A stretch of 40,137 nucleotides of DNA from Gnetum montanum (GCA_015680685.1 MNCI01023754.1:124907-165043), one strand, 5' to 3'. Positions 10,050 through 21,660 are shown, numbered from the stretch's first letter. The notes: generated by a model not told the origin, from the letters alone. Made by a program: numbers and translations.

Positions 10050-11110
10050 ACTTCTACTTCAGAGTTTGGAAAGCTAGTTCGCATTCCTTGGTCCACTCGA
10101 AGGGTATGTCCTTTTTCGTTAGCTCTACTAATGGTTTGGCAATCTTCAAAAAGTTCTCTATGAATCTCCTATAGTAGCCAGTGTGTCTAAGGAATGACTG
10201 AATGTCTTTGACAATTTCTAGTTGATGAGTGATTCCTTGGATGACTTTGATTTTCTCACGGTCTACCTCTATCCCTGCATGTGAAATTTTATACCCAAGT
10301 ATTATGCCTTCTTGAACCATCAAATGGATTTTTTGCCAGTTGAGCCTTAGATTAGTTTCTACGCATCTTTTCAACACTTTCTCTAATTGGTCCAAGGCTT
10401 TATCAAAACTTGGTCCATAAGTGGATAAGTCATCCATAAAGACTTCCACACCATTTCCTATCTACTACTGGAATATTCTTAGAACTAAGTGTTGAAACGT
10501 GGTAGGGGCATTGCACAAGCCAAATGACATTTTTTTATATGCAAATGTTCCCCAAAGATTGGTGAACATAGTTTTGGCTTGGTCTTCTAGGGCTATTTGT
10601 ATTTGGTTGTATCTGCTAAAGCCATCCAGAAAACTATAATAGCGATGCCCTGCGATTGTGTCCAAGACTTGGTCAAAAAATGGCAACGAAAAGTGATCCT
10701 TGAATATTGCCATGTTTAGTAGTCTAAAATCTATGCACATCCTCCATTTGCCTCCCTTTTTAAGCATGATTACCAAGGGGCTAACCCATTCACTATCAGC
10801 AATGGGGTAGATGAACCCAGCCTTTAGAAGTTGCTCAATTTCTTCTTTTACTACTTGCTTCAATTTTGGGTTCAATCGCCTCTATTGTTGTTTTTGAGGC
10901 TTCATGGAGGAATTAGTGTAAATCCTATGTTGGCATATCCTAGGATCAATTCTAGTTAATTCCAAATATGACCAAGTGAAGGCTTTTGACCACTTGTTTA
11001 TTACCTTTAGCAGATTTTCTTTTTGTTGAGGAGCAAGTTTTGTGTTGATGATCACCAGTTTTTCATTCTTAAGGAACGTGTATTCCATACTGATGGGCAA
11101 GGCTTTTAGC
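10050..11110 (-). pseudogene. Reverse transcriptase of element 1 (broken)
   Basis: The lead-in LPISMEYTFL and a RIDPRICQHRIY block fit the N-terminal extension of Athila-type RT. The core has YPIADSEWVSPLVIMLKKGG, RMCIDFRLLN, YYSFLDGFSRYNQI, FAYKKMSFGLCNAP and the catalytic FMDD (about 10430-10443), then GYYRRFIENF. Stops occur at 10884-10882 (TAG just before RRLNP, where relatives have Gln) and as a TAG TAG pair near 10465 after RIFQ. The catalytic Asp pair is intact, so inactivation comes from stops rather than active-site change. Confidence 0.92.
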
Positions 11111-11495
11111 TCTAGGGGCTCTTTTTAAAATTTCTTAAGAATTTTCAACTTCCCCTAATTGATGTTTTCTAAGTTAGGACTGGGAAGTTAGTGGTGGACT
11201 TACTCTAATGCATCTATGCTATTTATGTAAGTGCAAGTCAAACACTCAATTAGTTCCATGCATATGAGTGAGCTGCTTTCTTGATCAATTATCAGCCACT
11301 GGGTGTCTTCTTGTTGTGTGCTACTGCATATAGGCACTTTTGTATGTTGATCATTTGTGCACACTAATTGCATGCAAGCAATGTTAAACTTTGCACTACC
11401 CATGATCTTTGCATGCAATTGCACCCTATGTCACTATATGTGATGCATGGAACCATCTTCTTCTCGATCTTTCTAAAAGTATTTTCCTTAGATAT
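11111..11495 (-). pseudogene. Protease-RT connector of element 1
   Basis: A residual frame at 11424-11200 (MQLHAKIMGSAKFNIACMQL and onward) lies in the polyprotein between protease and RT. Element 2 has a matching stretch near 39420-39560. No domain is recognised. Stops near 11195 and 11128 separate it from RT. Confidence 0.5.
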
Positions 11496-11999
11496 TTATA
11501 GGGAAAGATCCCAGATACCTAGGTGCACATCAATAATGCGTAGCCATGCCCTTCCCATTATGATTGGGAAGTCCCCCTTACTGTTATTCACTTGGATCAC
11601 TAGGAAGTCAGCTGGGTACGACCACCCACAAATAGTGGTAATAATGTCCTCCACTAATCCCAACAGAACAATGATGGACTGGTCAACTAAATCTAATTGG
11701 ACATTACTCTTTTTTAATGGGGGCAGGTTCCAAGCCTTGTACATTTCTTGGGATATTAGATTGACATCAGAACTCAAATCCAAAAGAGCTTTGCATGGCT
11801 CATTAGCAGTGATTTGTAGATATATTAAGGGACTCCCAGGATCAGAGACTTTCTTATGAAGGTGGCCAGCTTTGATCCAATCAATAACAGCATGTGTTAA
11901 CATGATCGTATGTGTTGAATGCGGTGTTAGGTTCAAAGGGGGCTCTAAAGCTTTATTTGATACGGAGGCATTCAAAGCCTCAGCCGCTTGGGGTTGCAA
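11496..11999 (-). pseudogene. Aspartic protease of element 1 (altered active site)
   Basis: The frame contains LTHAVIDWIKAGHL, PLIYLQITANEPCKALLDL then SSDVNLI, LDLVDQSI and GDFPIIMGRAWL. The retroviral-type protease signature normally reads D-(S/T)-G or, in Athila relatives, DLGA. Here it is DLSS with the Asp codon at 11780-11778. Element 2 has NLGS at the same place, so the ancestral motif was probably DLGS. Role: cutting the Gag-Pol polyprotein. The open frame is 167 codons, one of the longest intact stretches of the element. Confidence 0.8.
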
Positions 12000-12511
12000 G
12001 GGCTTGGTTGGACTATTGGTTCTGAAGAAAGATCTTTTCTTTGTATGGTTATTATAACCAATAGTAAATTAAGGATTAACAACCCTTGTGGAATTACCTT
12101 GCTATGGCTGAGTAGGGAGTTCACCTGGCATTACTGGAATAGGTGGTAATGGAGCTATTGGTGGGAGAGATGCGGCCAGATTGGAAGGATGGTACACTTG
12201 TGAAATATCACCATTGGGAGAGGGAGTCCTATAGTACTTGTAGGCTTGGTAGTGATGTTGGGGAGTAACGTGACCAATAGAGTCACGTGGAGAGATTGGA
12301 TGCTACACGTAAAATCCATATGGGTTAGGTTGCCGATAAGGATATTGTTGCCTTGGTGGTGGCATTCCCCATGATTATGGGTGCTGTCACTATTGATGCT
12401 GCTCAATTGGTTATGGTGGATTTCCACTTGGATAATACATTAAATGTTGGTGGAATTGCCTTGGGTTACCTTGGGGATAAGGTAACCATCAGGATGTTTG
12501 TTGTTTGTTTT
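12000..12511 (-). pseudogene. Pro/Gln/Tyr-rich linker between gag and protease of element 1
   Basis: In one minus-strand frame from about 12480 to 12065 the translation is rich in Pro, Gln, His, Tyr and Asn, e.g. PPPRQQYPYRQPNPYGFY and LPPIAPLPPIPVMPGELP. Stops sit mostly where Gln would fit. The stretch is a low-complexity tail after the Gag capsid region, probably disordered. A zinc knuckle was not seen; it could lie in the adjoining gap of unknown bases. Confidence 0.65.
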
Positions 12512-12560
12512 NNNNNNNNNNNNNNNNNNNNNNNNNNNNNNNNNNNNNNNNNNNNNNNNN
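12512..12560. other. Sequence gap, 49 unknown bases
   Basis: A run of N inside the Gag/linker region of element 1. It interrupts the frame that reads IIEEVMDLD on one side and KQTTNILMV on the other. The true gap size is not known from the sequence. Confidence 0.99.
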
Positions 12561-14008
12561 TATCTAAGTCCATAACCTCTTCAATAATAGCAACTTTACC
12601 CTTACCCTTGTTACATGCATTTTCCGCTTCTCTCTTTTTTCTTTTGTCATGATCACTACCTCGCTCTCTAGACTCCTCTACTACTTTGAGAATAGTTTGA
12701 AACCTACTATCCAGGGAGTCCCACATTTGGTCTACCTTTTTTGATACTTCTGATGCTAACTTTTGAATAGGCAAGGCTTTCCTATTCATCCTCTCTTCGA
12801 GTGGTGACTCCTCCTCATCCTCACAAAATCTTACTCCCTTCCTTCAAAGGGAAGGATCTCGATTATATTCTTTTGCACTCTCTCTTTTTCCGTAGCTCAC
12901 CTTCTTCCTTAGCAACTTACTCCAGTAGCCTATGAATTTGATGAGACCTAAGCTCAGATAATCTCCCTTGGGCATAAGTCCCAAGGGTTCTTCTCGTTTC
13001 ATGCCTAAGCCCATCTACAAAATGGTGTAGTTGATCCTGTTGCAAATAACCATGGCCAGGACAATGATGTAGTAGTGCATAATAACAGCCCATGGCAGCA
13101 TCCAACGGTTTATGACATCCTTGTTTCCATCCTTGGATTTTCTTTCGCAGGTTAGACACCCAAGAGTACGTTTGGTACTTATTGTTGAACAATTCTAACA
13201 TAGTACTCCACCTACGAATGGATTCTAGTTCTAAGGACCAGTACCAGCTTTCAGCTTCTTTTATTAGTGTCCATGGGAACAACTTAAGTTTTTGCCACTC
13301 GTTTTCTATGTTTTGCAAGGCACACGCATCGTGAAATGCTTGTAAGTGGTTTTGAGGATCAGCGTTATATCCCCCTTCAAATCGTGGGATGTTATTCATG
13401 TCTAACCTTTTGATCCTACTATCTTTTTGGTGCCTTGTTGGAACTCTCACAGCCTCAGTGATATATAGCATGCTTCATGTGACGAGTAGGGGTTCATCAT
13501 GATCATCTCATTCTTAGCGTCTATGGTGCCTACGTGGTTCCCTACTCTCCCTTCTTCTATGGCATGATTCCCTAGAGTACCCTCATCCTCTGTCTTGGTT
13601 GTCTCATCTATGACTTCCACTTTGTTTTCCCTTATCCTCACAATCTTTTTCTCTATGGCTACATCTAGACATGGAAGGAGAGGGTGAAGGAGATGATGAA
13701 GGTGAAGAAGAAGGAGAACTGCCACCATGACGATGTCTACTACCTTCTCTTCGATGGTCCCTGCCTCAATCGTGATTACGATCAGAATGTCCACCTTTGT
13801 CATGTGTCTTTGTTCCTTTTTCCGACACTTTCTGTCCATTGGTATCAACACCTAGGTTGTGAATAATAGAATGAAGGTTCTGATACACAACCCCTTGGCC
13901 AAAGTCAAGGGGAGGAACGTCATTATGTGGGTGACTACTTGAGGTAGGTTCATCACCCTCAATTTCACTTAACACGTGGGGAGCATCCTTAGACCCTTTT
14001 CCCTTCAA
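12561..14008 (-). pseudogene. gag of element 1 (broken)
   Basis: The core at 13471-12917 contains IPRFEGGYNADPQNHLQAF, ESWYWSLELESIRRW and LFNNKYQTYSWVSNLRKKIQ, the typical plant Ty3/gypsy capsid (retrotrans_gag) pattern. An upstream Ser/Asp-rich part (14008-13766, PHVLSEIEGDEPTSSS) and a frame-shifted piece (13851-13447) precede it. A basic helical part follows (12789-12561, KKVDQMWDSLDSRF and KRKKREAENAC). Gag forms the virus-like particle that holds the RNA. The start codon cannot be fixed because frames shift between 13450 and 13850. Confidence 0.8.
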
Positions 14009-14496
14009 TGACTTATGCTATCTTTCATATTGCAAGTTCCTTTGACATTGTGCTTCTGTGGGATGGTAGTCTCTTGAATCATAGTCCTGGGCAATGTATT
14101 CTGCATGTAAGTGTTACATGCTTATTCATGTGAGAGCACGAAGAAGCATACTTGGGACTGAATGGTCAGAAGGTAACACTATGTTACCTTCCAAGTCACA
14201 TCAACGTAGTTGTTCGTCTTGGTGAAGAATAAAGGTGAAGTTAGGTACATATTCATCAGGATGAATATATACCATACAAAACTACTAAGGGATTGGTGGA
14301 ACAACATCATGTGTTTCCTGTCACTTATTGCTTCTTGGGTTAGTCCTAGGTGGTGAAGTGCTTTTGTGCAAAGAAGAAGACATCTTATCTTGTTCAGTGT
14401 GTAATGTACTATTATCTTTTTCTTAAGCAACCCTAAGGGTTCATTCCAACAATGTAAATGATTTCCTAAGTTCTACTTAGCGCATAAACAACTAAG
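14009..14496 (-). other. Leader between primer binding site and gag of element 1
   Basis: This stretch lies between the priming site and the first Gag-like frame. It carries a minus-strand frame at 14430-14179 (83 codons, Leu/His-rich, no recognised domain) that may be an upstream part of Gag or chance. Packaging and dimer signals are expected here from known retroelement biology; none was recognised. Confidence 0.4.
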
Positions 14497-14514
14497 TCCC
14501 AGGCAACGGTGCCA
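14497..14514 (-). other. Primer binding site of element 1, tRNA-Asp type
   Basis: The plus strand reads TCCCAGGCAACGGTGCCA, 16 of 18 bases identical to the plant tRNA-Asp 3' end ending in CCA. On the minus strand this is TGGCACCGTTGCCTGGGA, one base inside the LTR. tRNA-Asp priming is known for Athila/Tat-type elements and supports that placement. Confidence 0.85.
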
Positions 14515-14515
14515 A

Positions 14516-15337
14516 TGATGAGTGTCGAGGTCTCCCTACACTCAACGATACGAATACAAGCGTTTCACGCACAATCCAGTCGAACTCCAAGGACTAAGTG
14601 CCTATGCACATTTGTGGAACAATAATAGGTTGATTAATCATTGTCTTCCCAAACTTACTTGTATGTCACAGTTGTATGGTTAAGTAAGCTTGAGGCATAT
14701 GATTTTTATGGCTTTTACGTGTTTTATATCCTGCACTAATAAGGAGGAGGGAGAGAGATGACTAAGTAACTAATATAATTTAACTATTCATTAACTAAGT
14801 TCTAAGTACTCCTAACACAAGTATTTATTCCCACTTGCCGTACACATCCTGAACCAGTGCAACACTGCTGGGATTACCAAATGCTAATCGTTACTAGGTT
14901 ATCAGGTACTACATGCATGCTCGAAGCAGCCATACTGAATGTATTTAACTAAGAGAGTTGTAAGGTGAGAGAAATCATTAATTAACTAAGAAATCATTAA
15001 ATTCAAATTAACACTAATTAATCTATTCTGTATGCTGCAAGGTTTATCGTAAAGTTCGTCTTTATTATTGTACACAAAGTGTGCTTAGGTACACAATGCT
15101 TGAATAAATATCTGTTCACTCTATGACTCCTACTGCGAGCACACAGAAATAATTCTAACTCTGGAGGGAAAATTGGAAAACATTTGGCTAAGGGACTAAC
15201 TTCTAATGTGAAAACCAAGGGGCATTGCCTCTTATTTATAGGCAAGGAGGCAGGTCGTGATATTGGGTGTTTGACATCGCATGGTCAATCTCATATTGCA
15301 AATGTGATATTGCGAATGCAATATCGTGGTTCATCAA
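14516..15337 (-). repeat. Element 1, 5' LTR (right LTR)
   Basis: The LTR is 822 bases and starts TGATGAGTGT and ends GTTCATCA on the plus strand. It carries TATAAATAAG at 15240-15231. The inverted repeat seen in the partner LTR has decayed to a longer GATATTGC-type stretch (about 15292-15328). Transcription would run leftwards into gag. Confidence 0.93.
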
Positions 15338-15342
15338 CATGT
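15338..15342. repeat. Target site duplication of element 1, right copy (ACATG)
   Basis: Exact match of 5451-5455, directly after the right LTR. Confidence 0.9.
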
Positions 15343-17813
15343 AACTCATCATCAAGGGCTCTTAACTTGCACAACCTACAAATGAGCTGTTGTCGAGGGA
15401 GTTCATTGAATAATTCTTTCTATTATTTTAAGAAATTTTCTTATTTTTGCATACTAGGTTAATTTTATTTATAGCATACTATTTCATCATAAAACTTTTC
15501 TATGATTCTAGATTTTAAATTAAAAATACTTAAATTTATGATGGCTTATCTTACGCATGCATGAGCCACTACAATAACTGAAGAAAGATGTAGATCATAT
15601 AGTGTCACAAGATCAATAGATTTGTGGGAAATTTCAAGAATTTTCTTATTGGTAAACATGTGCATTGTACTTCAAAATCTTGTTTTGGTTTATGGGAATG
15701 GTTACATGTGTGAAATAAAAATTTTTAGATTAAAGAACTTTATGATTTCTAGGGAAATTCATAACAAATTTAAAATTAACCTTATATTTTAAAATTTTGC
15801 TTATAGATATGTATTGTTCTTTTAGTTTATCTAATATAGGTTTTATCTCTTCGTTAACTATTATATATTTAGTTGATTGATCTTGCAAGGAGGGAAAGGT
15901 AGCTAGAATATTCCCTATTGGAGAAGTAGAATGTTTCATGAAAGTAAGACAACTATGAACAAACTTGTATTCTTATTGATTGTTGAAAAATTCATGTGTT
16001 CACACTCTCACATGTACATAAGTTAAAGTACAGATTAAACGAATAATTTTTTGTTTTGCTAATATTGGCCTAACGAATACAAATTTTTTGATTCACTCTA
16101 CAATAACAAGTAAAAGTCTATTAGTCTTTCAATTGAGTCTTATGTTTCAAATCAATTTGAGACTTGGAAATGTTAGAGCATGGGAGCATGTACCTACACC
16201 AGTTTGGGAATGAGGGTTGTTTCATGGGAGTGATGTGAGATGCATGTGGAACGTGACTATGACAATTGATTAAAAATATAGAAAATATCCTTTCCTAAAT
16301 TTAGTTAAGATCTATTAAGAAATTTATAAATACTACAATGTTAAAATTGGAATGAAGCCATATATATGAAAATACAAGGATTTAATCTCTATAAAAAAAC
16401 ATAATGATTTTCTAATTTAGAAATACAAAGGATATCACAAATTTCAGTGTAGCAATGTTTATAGAATGCTATTTATTTTTATGAATGCGCCCTTAACTAC
16501 ATCTTTATATAAAACATTTCTATCATTATTGAGATTTTTCTAATGTGAAAAGAAACTTATATTTAACTGGAGCTCTCATCCAGTTGGAAGCATGCTTTAG
16601 TATTCAGAACAAATGAAATAAGGAAATTTTTCTGAAGCAAGCGCCTGCGAAATATTGGTTGAATCTCTTTTACATCATATGTGTAATGTTCCATCCCTTA
16701 TTAAGTGTGAAATTGTAATATTAAACAAGTCATTAACCTTCGAAAGAAGGGGTGCCTCAATATGAGGAATTGTAACTATTTACAATACCCCTCAAGGATG
16801 GGTTTGACTTGTGGCATTTAAGACTAGGCTTCTAGTTCATATTAGCATAGAGTTATGGAGCTAGATTGGCAACTGATAAGAGCTAGATGAAGTGAGACAA
16901 GAATGGAATAACCACCCCTTTAGTCTAACGGCCTAATCATGGTAGTAGTGCCAAATTACCTCTAAGGTCCTAAGTGTCATCAGAAGATAACCCAAGGTTG
17001 TTGATAGTGTACCTAACAAATTTCAATAATAAAGTTCCACTATTTATTTCCTTTTCAATTCCCTTCCCTTGCAATTATTTGCAAGTTAAAGAAAAAATCA
17101 AAAACATTTCTACATTAAATGATAATTTTACATGACAAATTGAATGAATGAATTTAATAACTTCTGCATTAGCTACAATCATGAATGTATACATTATTTT
17201 TTTCTTTTTTATCTACAGGTCTTTAGTAAAATGTAAAAATCTCAAATGAAAATTTTGAAAAAATGCAAGATTTGATTCTTGTTATATCACGAAGGGGAGT
17301 AGCTTCAAATTTGGTTATAAGAATGAGAATTTAAAATGGAATCTCCAAAATTATTGGGCCATTCATTTTATGTTTTGTTAGAGTTTCACCTCTCTTTGGT
17401 GCTTCTCTAAAATTGTACTCTATATTTTTTGTTATATAAAAACTACTCTAATATAAAACCATATGTACAACTAAAAGAGAATTATTAATAAAATTATTAG
17501 ATGATTTAAATACAAAAAAATTTAACTATAGGCACATCCTAAGACAAATAGTTAACATGATACATTAGAAGTATTATAAATGAATAAAATAATGTCAAAT
17601 TAGCATGTTCCTTGGAATTAAACTTGGAACTTACGAATTAAATGCTATATATTCTAAACATGTGAGAAATGCCTCACTAATGCATTCATCTCATTAACTT
17701 CTTTGATATATTCTTTGTGTGTATTCTTGGAAGTCTACTTCATTGATACAACTATAGAACCCAATGGTGGGTATATTGTAGTATTCATCATTCCATTAGT
17801 TACAACTTTGTAT
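15343..17813. other. Non-coding AT-rich stretch between element 1 and the tandem array
   Basis: No gene was recognised. The only structured item is copy B of the dispersed repeat (16878-17040). Small open frames (for example 15939-15730, minus) show no recognisable motif. Just before the array (about 17745-17813) a degenerate extra copy of its ~105-base sub-repeat can be seen. Confidence 0.6.
16878..17040 (+). repeat. Dispersed repeat, copy B
   Basis: Same-orientation partner of 4140-4320, sharing the GCTAGxTGAAGT start, a CATGGT core, CCTCTAAGG, GAAGATAACC and an AATAAAG end. It lies 12.7 kb away on the other side of element 1, so it is not part of that insertion. Confidence 0.5.
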
Positions 17814-20800
17814 ACCATGTGGAAGACTATCCTCACTAGTGAAACCATAAAGGCCAATGATAGATCATGAGAATCATGCAAAGTTAAGTGGTCATAACTC
17901 TATGTGCTATGTGGGAGATCATCCTTAGAAATGAAATCACCAAGGCCAAGGGTAGAGTAGCATAAGAATGATCTTCTCAATCAGTTATAACTTTATCCTT
18001 GATAAGTCATCTAAAATTCATCTATATACTACATCATATGATTCTAATGATGATGAAAGTTCAAAAAGAAATAAATAATACTTTACCTTATTACATTTAT
18101 CATTAATGTAAAAAAATTGAATGATGAGGAAATTGATCTCAATGCCTTGCAAGGAAAAAATTCATCATTTTCTCATCTTTTCCTCCAATCTTAATTTTTT
18201 AAAAAATATCTTTGTACTCTCTCAAAATTATGATGTGAAGGCTCATTTTTATTTATACTAAGATTTTTATGCATTAGTCTTTGGCATGAAAACCTAGGGC
18301 ACACGTTCCATTTCATTTAGAAATCCTAAACTTTAAAAAAAATTCACAAAATGATTTTTCAAAAATTAAGTTTCAATTTAAAGAATACCTTCATAGTTTT
18401 AATATTACTTTCATACATTAAAATAAGATCCTTGCATAAACTTATTTTTTTGTTTCTTTCTCGTGACTATTAACAAAGCTTTATCACACTTCTTCAAGCC
18501 AACACTTAAAATTAACCGAGCTTGAAAATTCACGTTTCTTTGTACTTCAAGTTTCTTTTGTTATATCTTTTTTTACCATTAGTAGGCAAAGGTGAGATAG
18601 TAGATTGAATAGCTTCTCATACCTTTACTTCAAATATTAAAGGAGCACATTTAATTCCTTGCAATATTGCCTAAAAACGTAAACATAAAACAAGACTTGA
18701 ATAGCACAATGTTGGTACAATAAATGAATAGCATATAAATTAATAGAAACAAAACAAATAAATATACAATAGAAACTAAACAATATAACTTTATTTTTGA
18801 GAATGCTCATACCATGTGGGAGCATATCCTCAATAATGAATCCATAAAGGCTAATAATGGAAACCATCAAAATCATTCAAAGTCTAGTAGTCATAACTCT
18901 ATGTGCCATGTGGGAGATCATCCTCATGAATGGAATCACTAAGGCTAAGGTTAGAGTAGCATAAGAATCATCTTCTCCATTATTCATAACTTTGTGCCTG
19001 ATAAGTCATCTAAGCTTTATCTAAATGTTACATCATATGATTCCAATGATGATTATAGTTCAAAAAGGAATAAATAATACTATGCTTTATTGCATTTATC
19101 ATTAATGTGAAAAAAATTAAATGATGAGGAAATTGATCTCAATGCATTTTAAGACAAAATTTCATCATTTTCCTATCTTTCCTTACAATCTTCATTTTTT
19201 CATAAAACTTTTGTGCTCTCTCAAAATCATGATATAAAGATTTATTTTTATTTATACTACGATTTTTTTTTTTTGCATCAGCCTTTGACAGGAACAACCT
19301 AGGGTACACATTCCATTCCATTGAACAACCCCAAATTTTGAAAAAGAAATTTATAAAAGGATTTTTTAAAAATTAACTTTCAATTTCAATAATACCTTCT
19401 TAATTTTAATATCACTTTCATACCTTAAAATAGGATCCTTGCACAAACTTATTTTGTTATTTCTTTCTCATGACCATTAACAATGCTTTATCACACTTCT
19501 TTAAGTTAGCACTTAAAATTAACCAAGCTTAAAAATTCATTTTTGTTTATACTTTAAGTTTCTTTTGCTATATTTTTTTACCATTAGGAGGTAAAGGTGA
19601 TATAGAAAATTGAATAGCTTCACATACTTTTACTTCAAATCTTATCTAGAAAGGAATAAAATTAATTTAATTCCTTAATATACTTGGAATAATAGCTAAA
19701 AACAAAAACACAAGACAAGCCCTGAATAACACAATGTTGGTACAATATACCAANTTTATACTTTAAGTTTGTTTTGCTATATTTTTTTACCATTAGGAGG
19801 TAAAGGTGATATAGAAAATTGAATAGCTTCACATACTTTTACTTCAAATCTTATCTAGAAAGGAATAAAATTAATTTAATTCCTTAATATACTTGGAATA
19901 ATAGCTAGAAACAAACACTCAAGACAAGCCCTAAATAACACAATGTTGGTACAATATACCAATAGAATACAAAACACCAAAAAAACAAAACAAATAAATA
20001 CATAGTAGAACTACACAATATAACTTTATCTTCAAAAATGTTGATACCATGTGGAAACCTATCCTCACCAAAAAAACTATTAAAGCCAGTGATAAACATC
20101 ATCAAAATCATGCAAAGTCCAATGGTCATAACTTTATGTGCCATGTGAGAGATCATTCTCATGAATGGAATCACCTAGGCCAAGGGTAGAGTAGCATAAG
20201 AATCATCTTCTTCATTGGTCATCTAAACTTCAGTTATATGTTACATCATATGATTCCAATGATGATTAAAGTTCAAAAAGGAAATAAATAATAATATGCT
20301 TTATTGCATTTATTATTAATGTAAAAAATGAATGATGAAGAAATTGATCTCAATGCCTTTTAAGACAAAATTTTATCATTTTCCCATCTTTTTTGGCAAT
20401 CTTCATTGTTTTACAAAATGTTTATGCTCTCTCAAAATCATCATGTAAAGATTCATTTTTATTTATAGTAATATTATTATGTATTAGTCTTTACCATGAA
20501 AAATCTATGACACATGTTCCATTCCATTGAACAACCCTAAATTTTAGAAAAAGAAATTTTTCAAAATCTAAGTTTCAATATTATTTTCATACCTTAAAAT
20601 AGGATCCTCCCACAAACTTACTTTGTTATTTCTTTCTATACCATTAACAAAGCATTATCACATTTCTTCAAGCCAACACTTAAAATTAATCAAGCTTAAA
20701 AATTCATTTTTGTTTGTTATATTATTTTAAGTAAAGGTGAGATAGAAAATTGAATAGCTTCTTATACCTTTACTTAAAATCATATCCAAAAAGATATAGA

Positions 20801-20980
20801 ATTAATTCAATTCTTTAATACACTTGCAACAATACTTGAAAACAGAAACACAACACAAGTCCCAAATAGCACAATGTTGGTACAGTAAATCAATAGAATA
20901 TAAAACACTAGAAACAAAACAAACAAATATATAGTAAAAACTAAACAATATAACTTTAGTTTTAAGAATGCTGATACCAT
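17814..20980 (+). repeat. Tandem array, three units of about 1 kb with ~105-base sub-repeats
   Basis: Units start at ACCATGTGG/ACCATGTGGG at 17814, 18811 and 20046, and the array closes with GATACCAT at about 20980. Spacings are 997, 1235 and 930 bases; removing the 209-base duplication in unit 2 brings 1235 to 1026. All units share GTGGGAGATCATCCT, AGAGTAGCATAAGAAT, TTACATCATATGATTC, TGATGAGGAAATTGATCTCA, AATAGCTTC and ACAATGTTGGTACA in the same order. The head of each unit holds two related ~105-base blocks (both have ATGTGG-AGA, CTCA, AAGGC and GTCATAACT words). The closing sequence reads TGGTATCAGCATTC on the minus strand, resembling a tRNA-Met priming site, so an LTR-derived origin is possible. 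The 79-89-codon minus-strand frames in each unit look like by-products of repetition. Confidence 0.8.
19546..19961 (+). repeat. Tandem duplication of ~208 bases flanking a single N
   Basis: 19546-19753 and 19755-19961 are nearly the same sequence in direct order, differing at a few bases (C/G at 19562/19771) and a small length change in an A-run. A single N at 19754 separates them. The layout is that of two contig ends, or two alleles, placed side by side by the assembler. Confidence 0.85.
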
Positions 20981-21179
20981 TGATATAGAATGTCACTCTA
21001 CTCAAAATGCCCAAACTAACCAACCAAATGTAACTAATTAAAATAACTATTAGAATGTAACCAATCAAATAAGCTATTCATAAAAGTTCCTAACAAACTT
21101 TGCATGTACTAGGATACAAGCAAGAGCTTAGGGTAGGTGCTAGGATCATATGGAAGGATTTAGAACAAATGCTTCTTAC
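20981..21179. other. Flank between tandem array and copia element
   Basis: About 200 bases with no gene. It begins TGATATAGAATG right after a priming-site-like sequence, so it could be the start of an LTR cut by the copia insertion. It ends with CTTAC, the left target duplication of the copia element. Confidence 0.4.
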
Positions 21180-21660
21180 TATGATTTTTAGATCATTCTT
21201 GATAATAGTGAAAAACAAATCAATAGGAAAACACAAGAATATATCTTAGGGAAAAATGAGAAAAACCCCATCAACAAATAGGCTCCTAGACCTTTATGTT
21301 AGCTCAAAGAAATTTTCTTAATCATAATAAACAACAGAGAATGAGAAAGAAGATAGCATAAGGATTAAAGCCAAACACACTACCTTCAAGGTTTTCTTGT
21401 AACCATATTTATAGTATGGGATGGACATCTGCATGTAGTGCTAACTAGATGTAAACTGGATATTAACAACAGTAAAATAATGGAGATGAACAACAATTTA
21501 CATTGACTACATTGTAAAAATCTAAAGTTAAATACTCAACATTGCAATATATTATAACATAACTCTTGTACCATGAAATTACAAAAAGATAGTGCTTGTA
21601 ATCAAAGAGATGACAATATTTGAGCTTATGTGAATGGTAGTTGCTTTCACTTTACTCACA
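21180..21660 (-). repeat. Copia element, 3' LTR (left LTR)
   Basis: 481 bases, from TATGATTTTTAGATC to TTTACTCACA on the plus strand. The terminal TG has become TA at the left end. It aligns end to end with 25410-25900. Confidence 0.9.

Larger units (their letters stand above)
5456..15337 (-). mobile_element. Full-length Athila-like Ty3/gypsy LTR retrotransposon (element 1), 9.9 kb, decayed
   Basis: Two direct LTRs (5456-6263 and 14516-15337) bounded by an exact ACATG duplication enclose, on the minus strand, gag, a Pro/Gln-rich linker, protease, RT, RNase H and integrase in Ty3/gypsy order. The priming site matches the 3' end of tRNA-Asp, as known for Athila/Tat lineages. The RT shows Athila-style blocks (YPIADSEWVSP, RRLNPKLK, FMDD). 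All frames carry stops, and protease and integrase have lost key residues, so the copy cannot move by itself. The two LTRs are about 90 percent identical by eye, so insertion is old but younger than the copia element at 21180. Athila-like elements are established in pine genomes, which fits the gymnosperm reading. About 1.9 kb between integrase and the 3' LTR has no gene. Confidence 0.92.

Noticed and set aside
11368-11859. 163-codon plus-strand frame
   Set aside because: It is antisense to the protease of element 1, whose minus-strand reading has a clear family match.
17814-20980. CRISPR-like or satellite reading of the repeats
   Set aside because: Units are ~1 kb with no short identical repeats and unique spacers, and three units are too few to call a satellite.
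18637-21068. Hydrophobic minus-strand frames of 79-89 codons, similar in each tandem unit
   Set aside because: Similarity follows from the DNA repeat. The frames start and stop at different places, are AT-driven and have no flanking gene signals.
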